A stretch of DNA of 64,000 nucleotides, taken from contig SKCR01023737.1 in NCBI GenBank assembly GCA_019454045.1, forward strand, positions 62,001-126,000. The letters run 5' to 3'. Source of the DNA: Zanthoxylum bungeanum (Eukaryota; Streptophyta; Magnoliopsida; Sapindales; Rutaceae). The notes under the pieces were generated by a model. It searched no databases. It saw only the letters and a list, made by a program, of their open reading frames with translations, and was not told the origin of the DNA. A program made the translations under genes and the position numbers. This document shows positions 1 through 12,300 of this stretch, piece after piece. The first letter of the stretch is position 1, and every line of letters starts with the position of its first letter.

Positions 1-1402
1 TACTGAACCGACTACGTATGAGGAAGTGATACGAGGTATCGACTCCGCTATATGGCAAAGTACCATGAAGTCCGAAATGGATTCCACGTATACCAACCAA
101 GTTTGGACACTGGTTGATATACCAGAAGGCATTGTGCCTATTGGTAACATATAGGTCTTCATGGTGAAGACAAACGTGGATGGCAACATACAAACGTACA
201 AAGCTAGGCTTGTAGCGAAAAGGTATCGTCATCAATATGATATAGATTACGACGAAACCTTTTACCCGTTGCCATGATTAAATCCATTCGGATAATGCTT
301 GTAAGTGCTGCATATTTCGTTTATGAAAAATGGCAGCTGAACGTCAAAAACCACTTTCTTTAAACGGAAACCTTTTGGAGGATGTTTACATCATCCTGAC
401 GGTTTTGTTGTGCCGAAACATGCAAACAAGGTTTACAAGTTAAATCGATCCATTTATGGATTAAAGCAAGTATTGTGTTCTTGGAACCAATGTTTTGATG
501 AGATCATAATGGTATATGATTTCATTCAAAACGAATATGATTCTTGTGTATATAAGAAGGTTAGTGGGAGCGCACTGACAATGAATGTCCTATAAGTTGA
601 TGATGTATTGCTTTTTAGCAATAACATTCCCATAATATAATCGGTGAAAGCTTGGCTTTCATTAAAATTCTCCATGGAATACCTGGGAGAAGCAAGCTTT
701 ATTATAGGAATAAAGATCTACTGGGATGGATCTAGAAAGCTGCTGACAACCCTCCCAGAGCTCGTACATTTTTGAAATGTATGTGACATGATGTCTCATA
801 TGCTTTGAGCATATGTAGACGCTATAAGGCCAATCCAGGTGATGGTCACTGGATTGATGTAAAGAACATCCTTAAGTATCTTAGACGAACTAAGGATGCA
901 TTCTTAATCTATGGAGAATGAGAACTTGAAGTGACTAGGTTCACCGACGTAAGTTTCCTAACCGATAATGAAGACTGTAAGTCACAATAAGGGTACATAT
1001 CAAGTTTGAATAATGGAACAGTGAGCTGGAAATCTTCCAAGCAAGATACTGTTGCCGATTAAATAATAAAAGTGGAATATTGCTACAGCTGAGGCAGCAA
1101 AAGAAGCATTTTGGATCTATAAATTCCTAATTGGATTATGAGTAGTTCTGTTAGCAGCTGAGCTAGGCTACAGCACAGGCTAAAGAACCACGGTCTCATC
1201 AACGATCCAAGTATATACTTCGACTAATTCATCTGATTCATGAGATCATACATCGTGGCGATGTGATGATCAAATAAATCACATCAGATGATAACCTTGC
1301 AAATCCGCTGACGAAATCTATTTCTCAGCAGAAGTTTGAGCGACCCGTACATAGTTCAGGTGTTGGACACTTGAGTGATTGGCTATAGGCCAAGTGGGAG
1401 AT
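1..1402 (+). pseudogene. Ty1/copia pol remnant (RT and RNase H), family A
   Basis: Decayed 3' part of a copia polyprotein. At 410-595 the reading frame gives the reverse transcriptase signature NKVYKLNRSIYGLKQ; further on, shifted frames give YLGE-like and RNase H-like pieces (GTVSWKSSKQDTVA near 1018-1060) and the usual copia C-terminus near 1300-1350 (NPLTKSISQQKFE). Many stops and frameshifts make it non-functional. The stretch matches, base for base over long segments, the pol region at 36.7-37.6 and 46.0-46.4 kb, so it is the same family as the complete element at 29.4-48.4 kb. It ends in a purine-rich tract (CAAGTGGGAGA, 1391-1401) directly before the LTR. The 5' part lies outside the window. 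Confidence 0.85.
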
Positions 1403-1987
1403 TGTTGGATAATTATGACCCATAGCATCACTATTTGTAAATGACATGGTGTTCTTATACAAATTAACTATGTGACAAATGAAATTGCTCTTTTATCATT
1501 TGTAATTGGATTACCGGGATATATAAATGATAAAAGTCCATATGATTAGTACAAGATTAATAAGATATGAGACAATATTAATCCACAAAAGTTCAATCAT
1601 TAAATATCACTAGTCGTAGTATTATCGCGACTGGACATCGATAATGCGGAATAGACTAGTATTGCACTTGTGTGCGTTATGGAAGCTTAACGGCATAGTT
1701 CTCATATATTTGGGTATTGGATACTCATGCAAGTGTAATAGGAGGTTCTTTTTACCGATGGTACGGAAACAGCTTCGCTCTGGATAGACCCCTCGGAATC
1801 CATTGGTAGTATGACTATGTGTCTATGGGAATCCGAATCAGGGTAAGTGTATATGGTCTTAACCTGAGACTTGTATCGCTAATACTTTCGACAATCAATA
1901 TACTTTGGTTTTGATCATCCGGGGCTTTAACAGGTTCTGTGTATGCCTCTTCTGGGTATACTGAGAATCGTAGTGTATTGGGTGTGA

Positions 1988-4150
1988 ACTTTAAATGCAA
2001 TTTACTATTCACATTTTTTACAGATGCGTGAACTTTAAATGCAATTTCACAATTCAAATATTAACCAAATCATGCAAAACTTATGCCTAAAAGTAATTTC
2101 ATGGAGTTAGCTTCCAACGAGCTTTTACACACCCAATTTCGAGTTCAAATGAGAGAGAACTAATCAAAACAAAAATGACGCGCTGATACCACTGTTGGGA
2201 TTCGGCCGCGAGTGCGCAGCGGAAAATTAAAAATTATGATGTCACTATCCCTTTGCCCAAGACCCATTTGTTTTGATTATTTTACAAGCCTAGGCATGTT
2301 ACTATATATTCTAAGCATAAAAACTCATAAAACATGCAAAGAACATAAACTTAAACATGCTAACTATCATAAGAACTCTAATTAAAAATAAAGAAAGAAA
2401 AATACTTACTTGAACCGAAGACTCCTCCAGTCCTCCCTCCAATCTACAAGCTTTTCTCGAACTCAGCAAGCTCTTCCACGTTCCAAAGAGCCACCCAAGT
2501 GTGTGGCCTCCAAAGGTGCACACACCAAAGCCAAAACTCAACGGCAAGACTACGCCTTGAGTGCACGGGTATTTTTCCCTTGGTGCTAGCCTAGGAAAAT
2601 ACCTCAAAACTTTTAACTTGAGATTCCTCTAGTCAATTAGACTTAAGGATCCTCAAAATCAGTGGCTTACTCTTAAACTTTAGAGTTGCTTACTTATATA
2701 AACCCAAGATATGAAAGGTTTTGGTGTAAAAATTTGTAAAGAATTATTTGGGTTTATATAGGTGCTCCAAAGACAACAAAATTAATTAAGAATCCGATGT
2801 GGGATAAATGCTAATTAAATCTTAGCCATTGGATCTTAATATAGTGGTTTAATGAGATTATAAAACCCTAATAAGAGTTTGGGTCGAATTGGAATTCAAA
2901 ACAAATAAAAAAATAAAATAAAATAAAATAAATTAACGCAGATTTTTATTTATTTATTTATTTTCTTATTTATTTTTTCAATTCCCAAAGTGCCTCTATC
3001 GTCATTCACCAATCCCTAAGCCACTTTGGAACCTCATAAATGATCTGTTCAATAATTAAACACATTGAACCATTTATGAACAATTCCTACAGCAATCATA
3101 TATGATGTTAAATTTGTACTGTGCACTGTTAACCATTGATTTCGACTTTGTTGTGTGTGACCTTTTGAGTTCCCATCAAGTTGGACATGAAATGAATCGT
3201 GATAATTTAATCGAACATAATTATCATCCGATCATATAGTCGTTCGATTTCAATGACCAAGGTTGACATCTAGCAACATGCTAAGGCCCCCAAATGAGAA
3301 GGAAATATATATACCCATTCTGTATGCGATTTACATATGATACGGTCCCTCGCCTCATTGTATCCCCACCGTTTGACCTAGGGTATGGAAAGTGTCTACC
3401 CATATAGTCAAAGGTATGATGTTGATAGTTTCATGAATCGTGTTAACCCAAGAATCTCACATGATTCTTCCGCTGCGGCCATAGTCTCAAGCACTGATCA
3501 CACATATCAACCCGCGAACTGGAATACTACTCTTATAAGAAAATATTATCCGAGAGAGTGGCGATTCTCTGTTGTATCTTTACAAACTTCATATGTTTCA
3601 ACAAATGACCCAATCATACCCTTATGACCGGATCTTTTGAACCGGGAAGGAGAATGTCAAAGTCATTTGATCCACACATAATATTGTAAAGACCTCAAGT
3701 CTAAGGATTAGTCATACAATCGATACATGAAAGTTCTCACAGACACATGGGATAAACACTCCATGTGAAAACTTTCGGCGGTCAGTTCGATGGGCACGAG
3801 CAACTCATGCATCCATGTGATACACCAAGCGGACGGATCTCTGCTAGTAGCCTATGAGATCGGCTACCCCACTTAAGGGCGGATCATATCATCATGCTAG
3901 TCTCTCCGCTTTGTGAACGCCCAAATTATTCACAAAACTATTACTAGGAACGTTTGAGAGTAATGATTCTCATAAGGCGTGGAAGTCATCATCTTATTAC
4001 TCCAAGGGCTTTATTACAGTGTTTGATGATTCATATAATTTATGTAAGACATGTATAATAAAGATTTCCATTTTATTAATTAATGAAAATATTGCAAATA
4101 CATGTACATATAGCTCATCCACAAGTTTGGTACAGGGCATATACCTAACA
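1988..4150 (-). mobile_element. Truncated antisense copia element: LTR plus 205 bp of leader
   Basis: Read on the minus strand, an LTR of 1,958 bp starts TGTTAGGTATATGCCC (4150) and ends ...CCCAACA (2193). It is followed by a primer binding site TGGTATCAGCGCG (about 2178-2191), of the initiator-Met tRNA type used by copia elements. About 200 bp of leader follows before the insert stops abruptly at 1988, so body and second LTR are lost. The leader holds a 44-bp direct repeat starting GTGAACTTTAAATGC at about 1983 and 2028. I found no clean target duplication. The ORF-like stretches at 2311-2607 and 3385-3627 lie inside this LTR and are not taken as genes. Confidence 0.7.
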
Positions 4151-4604
4151 ATGTCAAGATGGAAGTATCACTTCAGTCATATGGAGATGATGATCATGCA
4201 GGGATACAGAACTGGTACTCTATAGTGCTATAGCCATCGGGAAAGTATGACTAGGTCATGACTTTCCGATCATAAAGAGACTAGTTGCTAGTGATCCGAT
4301 ATATGTTTCGTATGGGGCAAACACAACTCCAGCCCCAGGCCTAGCATGTGACATCTGATACTGGATCGTAATACGAAATACTACGTATACTACGCCTGAC
4401 AAAGATCTTGTATTCCGCAGAAGAATATTTCTGGAGAATTGGGTAGGCACGGTGCTTTGCTAGAAGCCAACCATGTCTTATAAATCGGTAGGAACGTGGT
4501 ATCGGGTACGCACGTGTTCGGATAGTCCGATGACCGTATTTACTGCCAACATATCCAGGGATCTCTTGGGTCGCATCCCGAAGATTCACCGATGACATTT
4601 GACT

Positions 4605-4770
4605 CGAACAATAAATTAATTTGAGATTAATTATGAGAGAGAAAATTAATTTGGGATTAATTACTGTAATAAATTAATCTGGGATTAATTACCAAAGAGA
4701 AAATTAATCTCGGATTAATTGCGTCGAGAATTTATCTGGGATTTAATTCGTCGAGAAGAGAGAACGTGGT
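4605..4770. repeat. Palindromic TTAATC..GATTAA repeat tract inside family A LTR
   Basis: A run of near-identical short units of the form AATTAATCTGGGATTAATTA, each close to a perfect palindrome, separated by GAGAGAGAAA or similar. Equivalent tracts occur in every family A LTR (about 6416-6490, 30398-30470 and 47499-47570), with different numbers of units. It is part of the LTR upstream region; any regulatory role is inference. Confidence 0.7.
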
Positions 4771-5496
4771 TAATTTGGAATTAATCGGTAAAATAAATTT
4801 AATAATGAAATTGGATTTTTCTATTTAATTGGGCTAAAATAATATATTAGATATATTAATCGAAATTGGATTTCAAAGCGGAATTAAAATTGGATTTTAA
4901 TTTAAGAGAACGAATTAATTTGGAATTAATTCGTAAATGACTTACGTAATAATATTGCGAGGCATTATTATTTAATTAAATTGGATTTAATTAGGGCCCG
5001 AGCGAAGTTGCGTGTTGGATTGTCCGACTTAAATTTGGAATTCAAGTGGTTCCCACTTTACTTACATCATTAGTCACATTTGGTGATAGAAATGATTGAT
5101 GAGTTTTGTTGGAAACTTGTAACACACACTTTGCCTTTTGGAAAAAATATTTACCAATTTTTGGTTTTGTTTTTTGGTAATTAATTTTAGAAATAAAAAA
5201 TGAAATAAAAAATAAAACTTTCTCTCTCTCTCCCTACCTCCATTGTCGAACATGAAGCACCTTGGAGGAGAAATTTTTCTTTCATTTTCTTGTTCAAACT
5301 AGCACTTAAGGAGACAAATGAGGTGATAGGGAAACTCACCCGAGAGTTTGGAACTCGATTTCAAGCTCCGAGCTACTACATCCAAAGGATTTTTGAAAGC
5401 CTACAATCGATCAAGGTGATTTTTCCGCAACTCCCTTTGATTAATTCACACACGAATCACTCTTAGATGATCTTGACATTTTCTAGGAACACTTAC

Positions 5497-7317
5497 AATG
5501 ATAAAAGTCAATATGATTAGTTCCGGATTAATAAGATATGAGACAATATTAATCCACAAAGGTTTAATCATTAAAATATCCCTAGTCATAGTATTATCGA
5601 GATTGGACATCGATAATGCGGAATAGACTAGTATTGCACTTGTGCGTGTTATGGGAGCATAACAGCATAGTTCTCATATATTTGGGTATTGGATACTCAT
5701 GCAAGTGTAATAGGAGGTTGTGTTCACTGATGGTACGGAAACAGCTTCGCTCTGGATAGACCCCTCAGAATTCCATTGGTAGTATGACTATGTGTCTATG
5801 GAAGTCTGAATCAGGGTAGGTGTATTTGGTCTTAACCTGAGACTTGCATCGCTAATACTTGCGACAATCAATATACTTTGGTTTTGGTCGTCCAGGGCTT
5901 TAACAGGTTCTGAGTACGCCTCTTCTGGGTATATTGAGAATCGTAGTGTATTGGGTGTGATGTCAAGATAGAAGTATCACTCCAGTCATATGAAGATGAT
6001 GGTCATGTAGGATACGGAACCGGTACTCTTGTATGCTGCAGCTATCGGGATAATATGACTAGGTCATGTTTATCCGATTATAGAGACTAGTTACCAGAGA
6101 TCCGATATGTGCTTCGTACGAGGAAGACATAAATCCAGCCCCAGGCCTATCACGTGACATCTGATACTGGATCGCAATACGCAATACTACGTATACTACG
6201 TCTGATACAGATTACATATTCCTTTAAGAATCTTTCTGGAGAATTGGGTAGGCACGGTGCTTTGCTAGAAGCTAACCATGTCTTGTAAATCGGTAAAAAC
6301 GTAGTACTAGGTACGTACGTGTTCGGATAGTCCGACGACCGGATTTACTGCCAACATATACATGGATCTCATGGGTCGCTTCCCGAAGATTCACCGATGA
6401 CGTATGACTCGGACATAATTAATCTGGGATTAATTATAAGAGAGAAAAATTAATCTAAGATTAATTACAGAGATATTTTATCTGGGATAAAATACTATTT
6501 GAAGAGAGAGAACGATTAATTCAGAATTAATCGATAAAATAATATATTCGATATATTATAAGAAATTAGATTTCTACGCCGAATTAAAATTGGATTTTAA
6601 TTCGGGCGAACGAATTAATTTGGAATTAATTCACGAGCGACGTGAATAGTAATTTTGCTAGGCATAATTATTCAATTAAATTTGATTTAATTACGTCGCA
6701 ACGGAAAATTCGTTAATTCGGAATTAGCGAACCTGAGCCCGAGAGTGTTTAAGTCACATCATGTCACATCACTTGTCAACCTTTTACCTTTATAGTGATG
6801 TTATTAGGTGATGGAATGATGGTGGCTTATATTACACTCCAAGTTGGTGAGATTTATGACATGTGCCAAATATTGATTTTGGTATATCTAATTTTGATTT
6901 TTGAAATACAAAATTAAGTCAACTTAACTCATCTCTCCATCTCTCTCCATTCACGGTTTTGAAGCCATTTTTTCTCTCCTATTTTCTTCAATTGCCGAGA
7001 GCAACAAGGAGATTTAAAAAGGGGAATTTTGTTGCAATTTTCTCCATTGCTAGCACGTTAAAAGTCATTCAAAGGTGATAGAGAAACCCATCTATGAGCA
7101 TGGAATCATTCACAAAGCTTGGAGCTTGAAGATCAACACAAAGAACACAACAAATGGACCTTGGCCGAAACACACAAGGAGGAAAAACTTGGAGCGGAAT
7201 TTTTGTGTTCAACGCATCGCAAAGCCGATCAAAGTGAGTATTTCTGCTACTTTACTTTGTTGTATTCGCACATTTCATTGCTTAATTTGATCTTGGTTTG
7301 ACCTAGAAAACCCAACA
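5497..7317 (+). mobile_element. Family A LTR, 5'-truncated second copy
   Basis: Starts in mid-LTR at AATGATAAAAGTC, the sequence found about 100 bp into the full LTRs at 29.4 and 46.5 kb. It then follows them to the intact end CTAGAAAACCCAACA (7311-7317). It abuts the previous LTR with only a few bases between, so the first ~100 bp of this LTR and anything between the two were lost. The text after 7317 does not read as a PBS, so this is an LTR end facing foreign DNA. Confidence 0.75.
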
Positions 7318-7429
7318 AATCTAAAATCACATAAAGGCTTTGTTGTAATTTCATAATATCTCTACCATTGGAAGATATTTTGGTAATTATAAATATGGAA
7401 TAATATGTGTATTTGACTTAATTTAATTG
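7318..7429. other. Short unassigned spacer
   Basis: About 110 bp of AT-rich sequence between the family A LTR end and the LTR fragment at 7430. No coding potential or recognisable repeat seen. Confidence 0.4.
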
Positions 7430-7480
7430 TGAAAATTCGGGGTTATCCTAAGTTCTGACCCTATGCGGAATTTAAATACA
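7430..7480 (-). repeat. 51-bp end fragment of a SIRE-like copia LTR
   Basis: The first 51 bases (TGAAAATTCGGGGTTATCC...) repeat the left end of the LTR at 8462-9565 exactly, then jump directly into gag sequence. On the minus strand this is the 3' terminus of the LTR, so gag-to-LTR-end has been deleted here. Confidence 0.75.
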
Positions 7481-8446
7481 TGAAGCACTTAGGCCTAATG
7501 TGTCCGGCCTTGCCACAATGATGGCACACAGGCACAAACCTCGGATGAGAGCGAGGTTTACCCACAACACCTCTAGATTGAGGTTGGGAAACAGGATGAG
7601 GAATAACATGAGGAAAAACATGACTACTCTCAACAGGTTTCTTACCTAAGTCACGTTTAGCTGCTACAGGCACAGCTTTGGAAGAAGACGCCTTATCACA
7701 GTTAGGCTCAAAATTAATACCTAACATACGATCCACTTTCTTATTTCCACTAGAAAATACAGACAACTGGTTCTAGTATCTTCAAGTTCAGTTTCTAATA
7801 TTTGGACCCTATTAATTAGGCCTCTGTTCCTCTCCTCTAGGTCATCTACCATCAAAAGGCTATGCTCAAATTTTGCTTGAGCTTCATTCTTTTCTAGCTC
7901 TACAGCTTTCACAGCCTTTTATTGACCTCTATATTAGTCTTCTTAATAGCTAAACTCTCATTAAACAGTTCAACATATGCTACCTGAAGAATTTCCTCAT
8001 CTACAGACTCATCAAGAGAGACTTCTGAATCAGCATCATTAGCCACAATCTCTCTCTCTCACCAGTCACACTAGCAGTAAAGGCCATATAATTGCCTTTA
8101 GGAGAGTCATCACCTTCAGAATCACTAAGAGAGGTTGTCATGACTTTCTTGTCTTTAGCCCTAAGGTATGTGGGACACTCAAATCTAACGTGCCCAAATC
8201 CTTCACATTCATCAGGCACTGGACACCTCGGGATCTATTATCCCTATCCCCTCTAGACTCTCTCCTGCTATGTTCTACTCTCTCTAGGCTTATTCTCCAT
8301 ATCTCTATCACTGCTATGGCCACTCTTCTTAAGTTTAAGAAATTTCTTAAACTTCTTTGTAAACAAGGCCAAATCACGATACGTGAGGGAATCACAATTT
8401 AATGGTTGACTATGCTCCATAGCTAAAGGGTCAAGGATCGAGTTCA
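7481..8446 (-). pseudogene. SIRE-like copia gag remnant
   Basis: Minus-strand frames give two nucleic-acid-binding zinc knuckles typical of the large copia gag of the SIRE/Maximus group. One is CEGFGHVRFEC followed by PTYLRAKDKKVMTT and an acidic stretch SLSDSEGDD (about 8219-8090). The other, further downstream, is CHHCGKAGHIRPKC (about 7530-7490). A helical segment (ELEKNEAQAKFEHSLLMVDD, about 7910-7850) lies between. Frameshifts break it into several pieces, and it stops at the junction with the 51-bp LTR fragment. PR, INT, RT and RNase H are absent. Confidence 0.8.
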
Positions 8447-8461
8447 GGCTCTGATACCAAT
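8447..8461 (-). other. Primer binding site, tRNA-Met type
   Basis: The minus strand reads TGGTATCAGAGCC two bases after the LTR end (...GAATTTTCA). This is the copia PBS complementary to the initiator methionine tRNA 3' end, and it fixes the orientation of the element as minus. Confidence 0.8.
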
Positions 8462-9565
8462 TGAAAATTCGGGGTTATCCTAAGTTCTGACCCTATGCGG
8501 AATTTAAATACAATAAGCAGGACAAGTCCTGTTACTGCTACTATGGAATTGCAACAGGCAATTTAACAAATCAACCAACTAAAAATAATAAGCTGCAAAT
8601 GTAAAAACAATAACAATAATTAAGCAGCAAATAAAATCAATCACACAAAATTCAACACAATGATTTTGGTGACGAAGTGGAAAACTCTTCCGAGTAAAAA
8701 ATAACTCCGGGTATAGGCTACCACCCGAATCCACTATATCGAGAAAAACTTACAGCGATGGTCAAGACCTATGGTGGCAACTCCACCGACTCAAGTACCT
8801 CAATACTGCAAGAACTCAAGGCAACTCCTCAAGCCCGCGACCCACGGTTTTCTTCAGAACCTCTGAAGTCTCTGAGTAGATTATATCACCAATGACGCCG
8901 GAACTCCGACTACCAAACTTCCTCCTAAAGAACTCTAAAGGATTAGGGAATTTGGGTTAAGTTGTGTTGAAGGTTTAATCAAAGAATGGATTTCACCATT
9001 AACAAAGAAGACAGGATTCAAAGAGTCTTCAAGGTGAAATCAAAGAGAGTTGAAAGCTTTGAGAGTATTTGGCTCAAGGGAAATATGCTTCAACTAACTA
9101 GAATGGCGGCTAAGGGTTATATTTATAGGTAGGGTGAAAACCTAGGGTTTTGCAGGCCAAAAACGCGTTCAGATCGCAGTCGCGTTCGAACGCTTACTAG
9201 AACGCTACACGAACGCGCCCTTTCTGTGAAGACTCGTTCGAACGTCAATCGAACGCACAACGAACGTGAGCTCTCTGGAATGCTCCCGTTCGAACCCCAC
9301 AAGAACGTGCCTCGAACGTTTGCTCTCTGGAATGCTCCCGTTCGAACCCAATAAAGAACGTGCCACTAACGCCACATGTTCGAACCCACAAACGAACGCA
9401 GCACTAACGCCAATCGTTCGAACACTTCAACGAACGCACCACGAACGCATGTCTGATGCACAGCAGCCAGAAACCAGTCCAATTGCACAATGATCTTCAT
9501 GAAAGATTACAACTCAATTGAACTTGTTTTGTCACGGATACATGCCAATAAAAAAGGTGCTAACA
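8462..9565 (-). mobile_element. SIRE-like copia LTR flanked by both PBS and polypurine tract
   Basis: 1,104-bp LTR reading on the minus strand TGTTAGCACC ... GAATTTTCA. To its left is a PBS (8447-8461). To its right (9566-9580) the minus strand reads CCAAAGGGGGAGAT, a polypurine tract directly upstream of the LTR. So internal sequence of the same family lies on both sides: the LTR is the 3' LTR of a right-hand copy and the 5' LTR of a left-hand copy. A CG-rich repeat block lies at 9160-9460. Confidence 0.8.
9160..9460. repeat. CGTTCGAACG-rich repeat block inside the LTR
   Basis: About a dozen spaced copies of ACGTTCGAACG-like motifs and half sites (CGAACG, GAACGC), in otherwise AT-rich surroundings. 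A longer unit, GCTCTCTGGAATGCTCCCG followed by TTCGAACCC, occurs twice (near 9270 and 9323). The core TTCGAA is a palindrome. Confidence 0.75.
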
Positions 9566-11590
9566 ATCTCCCCCTTTGGCATTCCGTGACAAAACACTAC
9601 CTAATACAAAGACTACGGTAATAGACCCAAAAAGCAAATAGTCAACTGTCAACCATCAAAACAGTGACTTATTACAAATGGACTCGATCTAACACCTAAC
9701 AAAGTAGTCTTGAAATTAATGCCACCGCAGCAACATACTTGCTACCGCTACCTGAAACATCCACAAACAACAATATACCGTGAAAAGCATTGGGATAATC
9801 AAGTAAAACATAAAGCAGGTAAAAATCTCATGCATGTACAAGTAGAAATCCCTCTCCCCCTTAATCTTAACTCCCCTTAAGACGGAGATATCTAAAGGAT
9901 ATTCTACGACTCCCTCCTATATATCAAGCTCTCCCCCTTATAATATACTCTCTCTCCCCCTTTTTGTCACGAAATGACAAAGGGTAAACGAAACATGAAA
10001 AATAACAGAGAACAGGAGACAACACATGCAAGAGCATAAACAACCAGGAATTACTCCCCATCACTAACAGGCACATACAGTTAGCAAAATAACACACGGG
10101 AAGTAAATCAAAACTCAGAAAAGTGCACAGGAAAGAAAAAATTGGTATGCAGTAACATGAAGCACACACAAGCACATACTGAGATAAATAAAAATCCTGT
10201 CAAAAACTGACTGAAACAGCATTTCAAGCTGAGACAATGATACCTAGTCAGTATTCAGCTGTTTATGACATGAAACAATATGCATCATTTTAAAAGTGGC
10301 TAAATATAGCACTTATGCATATGACATAAACACCAAAGCATATAAAGCACTTGCGTGGAAAAATAAAGTGCACAACAAATCAAGGCTTAAGACCTTATTT
10401 TATGAGCTGGACACAGCCAAAGAAATCCATCTCTAAACAAACCAAGTCCACAAAATAAGTGTTCAAACCCAGCACCACTAGGACCTGAAAATAAGCAACA
10501 TTGGTTGCATGCTATATTATTTACCCCAGAAATATCATGAGCTCATTTTTAACAACTCTTTCGAGTGAAGGGTTTTTGCCCTTATCTTTTGAATTTGGCC
10601 ATTTTGGCTCTTTTGCACTTGAGTCTCATTTTTCTTTTTAAATTTATTTCTTTTTACTTTTACAAAAGAGGATAGCAAGGTCATCTAGTCAAAGGTCACA
10701 CTATTCAGTAAACAAAGTATGGTAGAAATTAGATTGCCAGTCCAAAAACTCATACATGCGACCAAGCCTTGATAAAATAAAAACGTGTATGTGATGTGCA
10801 AGCACATGATATACCAAAGTTTTTTATCACACACACTTATGTATATAGAGCATCAAGAAAAATAACAGCATATCATACATGCATAATCATATATCCCACA
10901 TACCAGGATCACATGCACATGCTATTCATGCTCTAACAAGCCATAAAAATATTGTCTTTTTCATTTTCTATTTTTTTTTGTATTTTTCAGATTTTAACAA
11001 AATAAAAATAAAGACATAAATAGGCTTGCAAAACATCCAATGGTACGTGGAGTTGTATCCCGAGTGTAGATCATACTACCGTCCATTCGGAATCGGCTAT
11101 GAAATTTATGTCCGGGTTTCCATCCTATATACCAAGGGACATATAACAAAAACAAGACACACACACACCCATATGCTGTGAAAACAAAAGAAACGTGCAA
11201 AAACATAAAACACACGCGCACACACATGCAATGGGAACATAAAAATGCATCTTTTAAGCAGAGTTCCACCGAAGTGCACTCTCATCATGTCCATCAGGAC
11301 ATGCAGAAGTAGATGGGAAATCATCTTGCTTCCTTACCCAAACCTTTCTAGGAATCTCATCCACTTGAGAATTCCTAGTAAACAAATTAAGTTTCTCACT
11401 AAGAAATTTTGTCTGTTTTGTTAGTGCAGAAACTTGAGAAGCTAGATTTGAAGAGTCAAATCTAGGTGACACCTTTTTAGGCCTCTTCTTTTGCTTGTGA
11501 AGCATGAAGCACTTAGGCCTAATGTGTCCGGCCTTGCCACAATGATGGCACACAAGCACAAAGAGAAGAAGATTGGATCTTGAAATCAAA
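9566..11590 (-). pseudogene. SIRE-like copia internal region: gag knuckle joined to 3' UTR
   Basis: Read leftward, the segment begins with a gag zinc knuckle CHHCGKAGHIRPKC followed by FMLHKQKKRPKK and a downstream helical region (11589-11254). A 1.6-kb region without pol follows, reaching the polypurine tract at 9580-9566. The 3' part has pyrimidine-rich CTCCCCCTT blocks and a repeated GTCACGAAATGAC/GTCACGGAATG motif. Protease, integrase, RT and RNase H are missing, so this is an internally deleted element. The two cysteine-rich ORFs at 10994-11324 are frames of the untranslated part and are not supported. Confidence 0.6.
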
Positions 11591-12300
11591 CTTGCTAGGT
11601 AAGTTTAATTTTCTCTAAAGTTATATTTTTCATTAGCGAGTTGTTATCATTAGTGAAACATATAGTGATGTATTATGTATTCGATATATAATAACATAAC
11701 TTGATGTTGAAATTAGGTTAATGAATTGTATATAAATATTTTAGAAGCATAAACACAATATATTTGTGATTGGATAAAAAAATGTTCATGTTGGATATGA
11801 AACATAAAATTAAAGCTTGGAACTCAAGATGAAAGCTTGGAACTATGATTACCATTGTAGAATCATTTGACCACATTTAAGTAATCTAGAATTGTTCATG
11901 AGTCACTTCTTTGTGGGAATCTAATTTGATTTGTATTTTGATTCAAAGTAATGCATATTTAGAATATATTTATTTTTATTCTATAACATGTGTTGATGTT
12001 TTTTTTTTTATATTGAAAATTAGATATTGGGTGTTTGAAAATATTTGGAGAAAATTAGAAGTATTTTGGGTAATATACCCATATGTATCAGCTCTCTGGA
12101 ATTTCCAGAGAGCTGATGTCTAATACAATTTTGAAAAACGAAAAAAGCTTCAGCGCACTGTCCACGTGCGAACAGTGCACGTGCGCACGCGCACATTGAA
12201 ACTCGTTTTTATCCGATTTTGAGTTTTTAAATTTCGATTCATCCCCAGTTATTTCTATGGTTTCGTAATGGAATATATTATTCCATTTTATTATTTAAAA
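11591..12300. other. Unassigned repeat-like DNA with a 13-bp hairpin
   Basis: AT-rich, no convincing coding frame. Contains a perfect inverted repeat with 13-bp arms and 3-bp loop (12088-12116, arm TCAGCTCTCTGGA) and then a GTGCACGTGCGCACGCGCAC purine/pyrimidine-alternating tract near 12170-12195. The arm shares GCTCTCTGGAAT with the LTR block at 9.3 kb, suggesting degraded LTR material. Confidence 0.4.

Larger units (their letters stand above)
1403..5491 (+). mobile_element. Family A 3' LTR, split by an antisense copia fragment
   Basis: LTR beginning TGTTGGATAATTATG right after the polypurine tract. It runs to about 1987, is interrupted by 1988-4150, and resumes at ATGTCAAGATGG (4151) in register with the undisturbed copies at 29.4 and 46.5 kb. 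Its 3' end (GATCTTGACATTTTCTAGGAACA, near 5491) is diverged from the CTAGAAAACCCAACA end of the other copies. It contains the AT-rich palindromic repeat tract described separately. No open gene is present. Confidence 0.75.

Noticed and set aside
2311..2607. 98-residue minus-strand ORF in the antisense copia LTR
   Set aside because: Inside an LTR, with no conserved domain; low-complexity hydrophobic end.
12088..12125. Hairpin followed by CTAA as a Helitron 3' end
   Set aside because: Only three bases separate the stem from CTAA and there is no matching TC start upstream; the structure does not fit.
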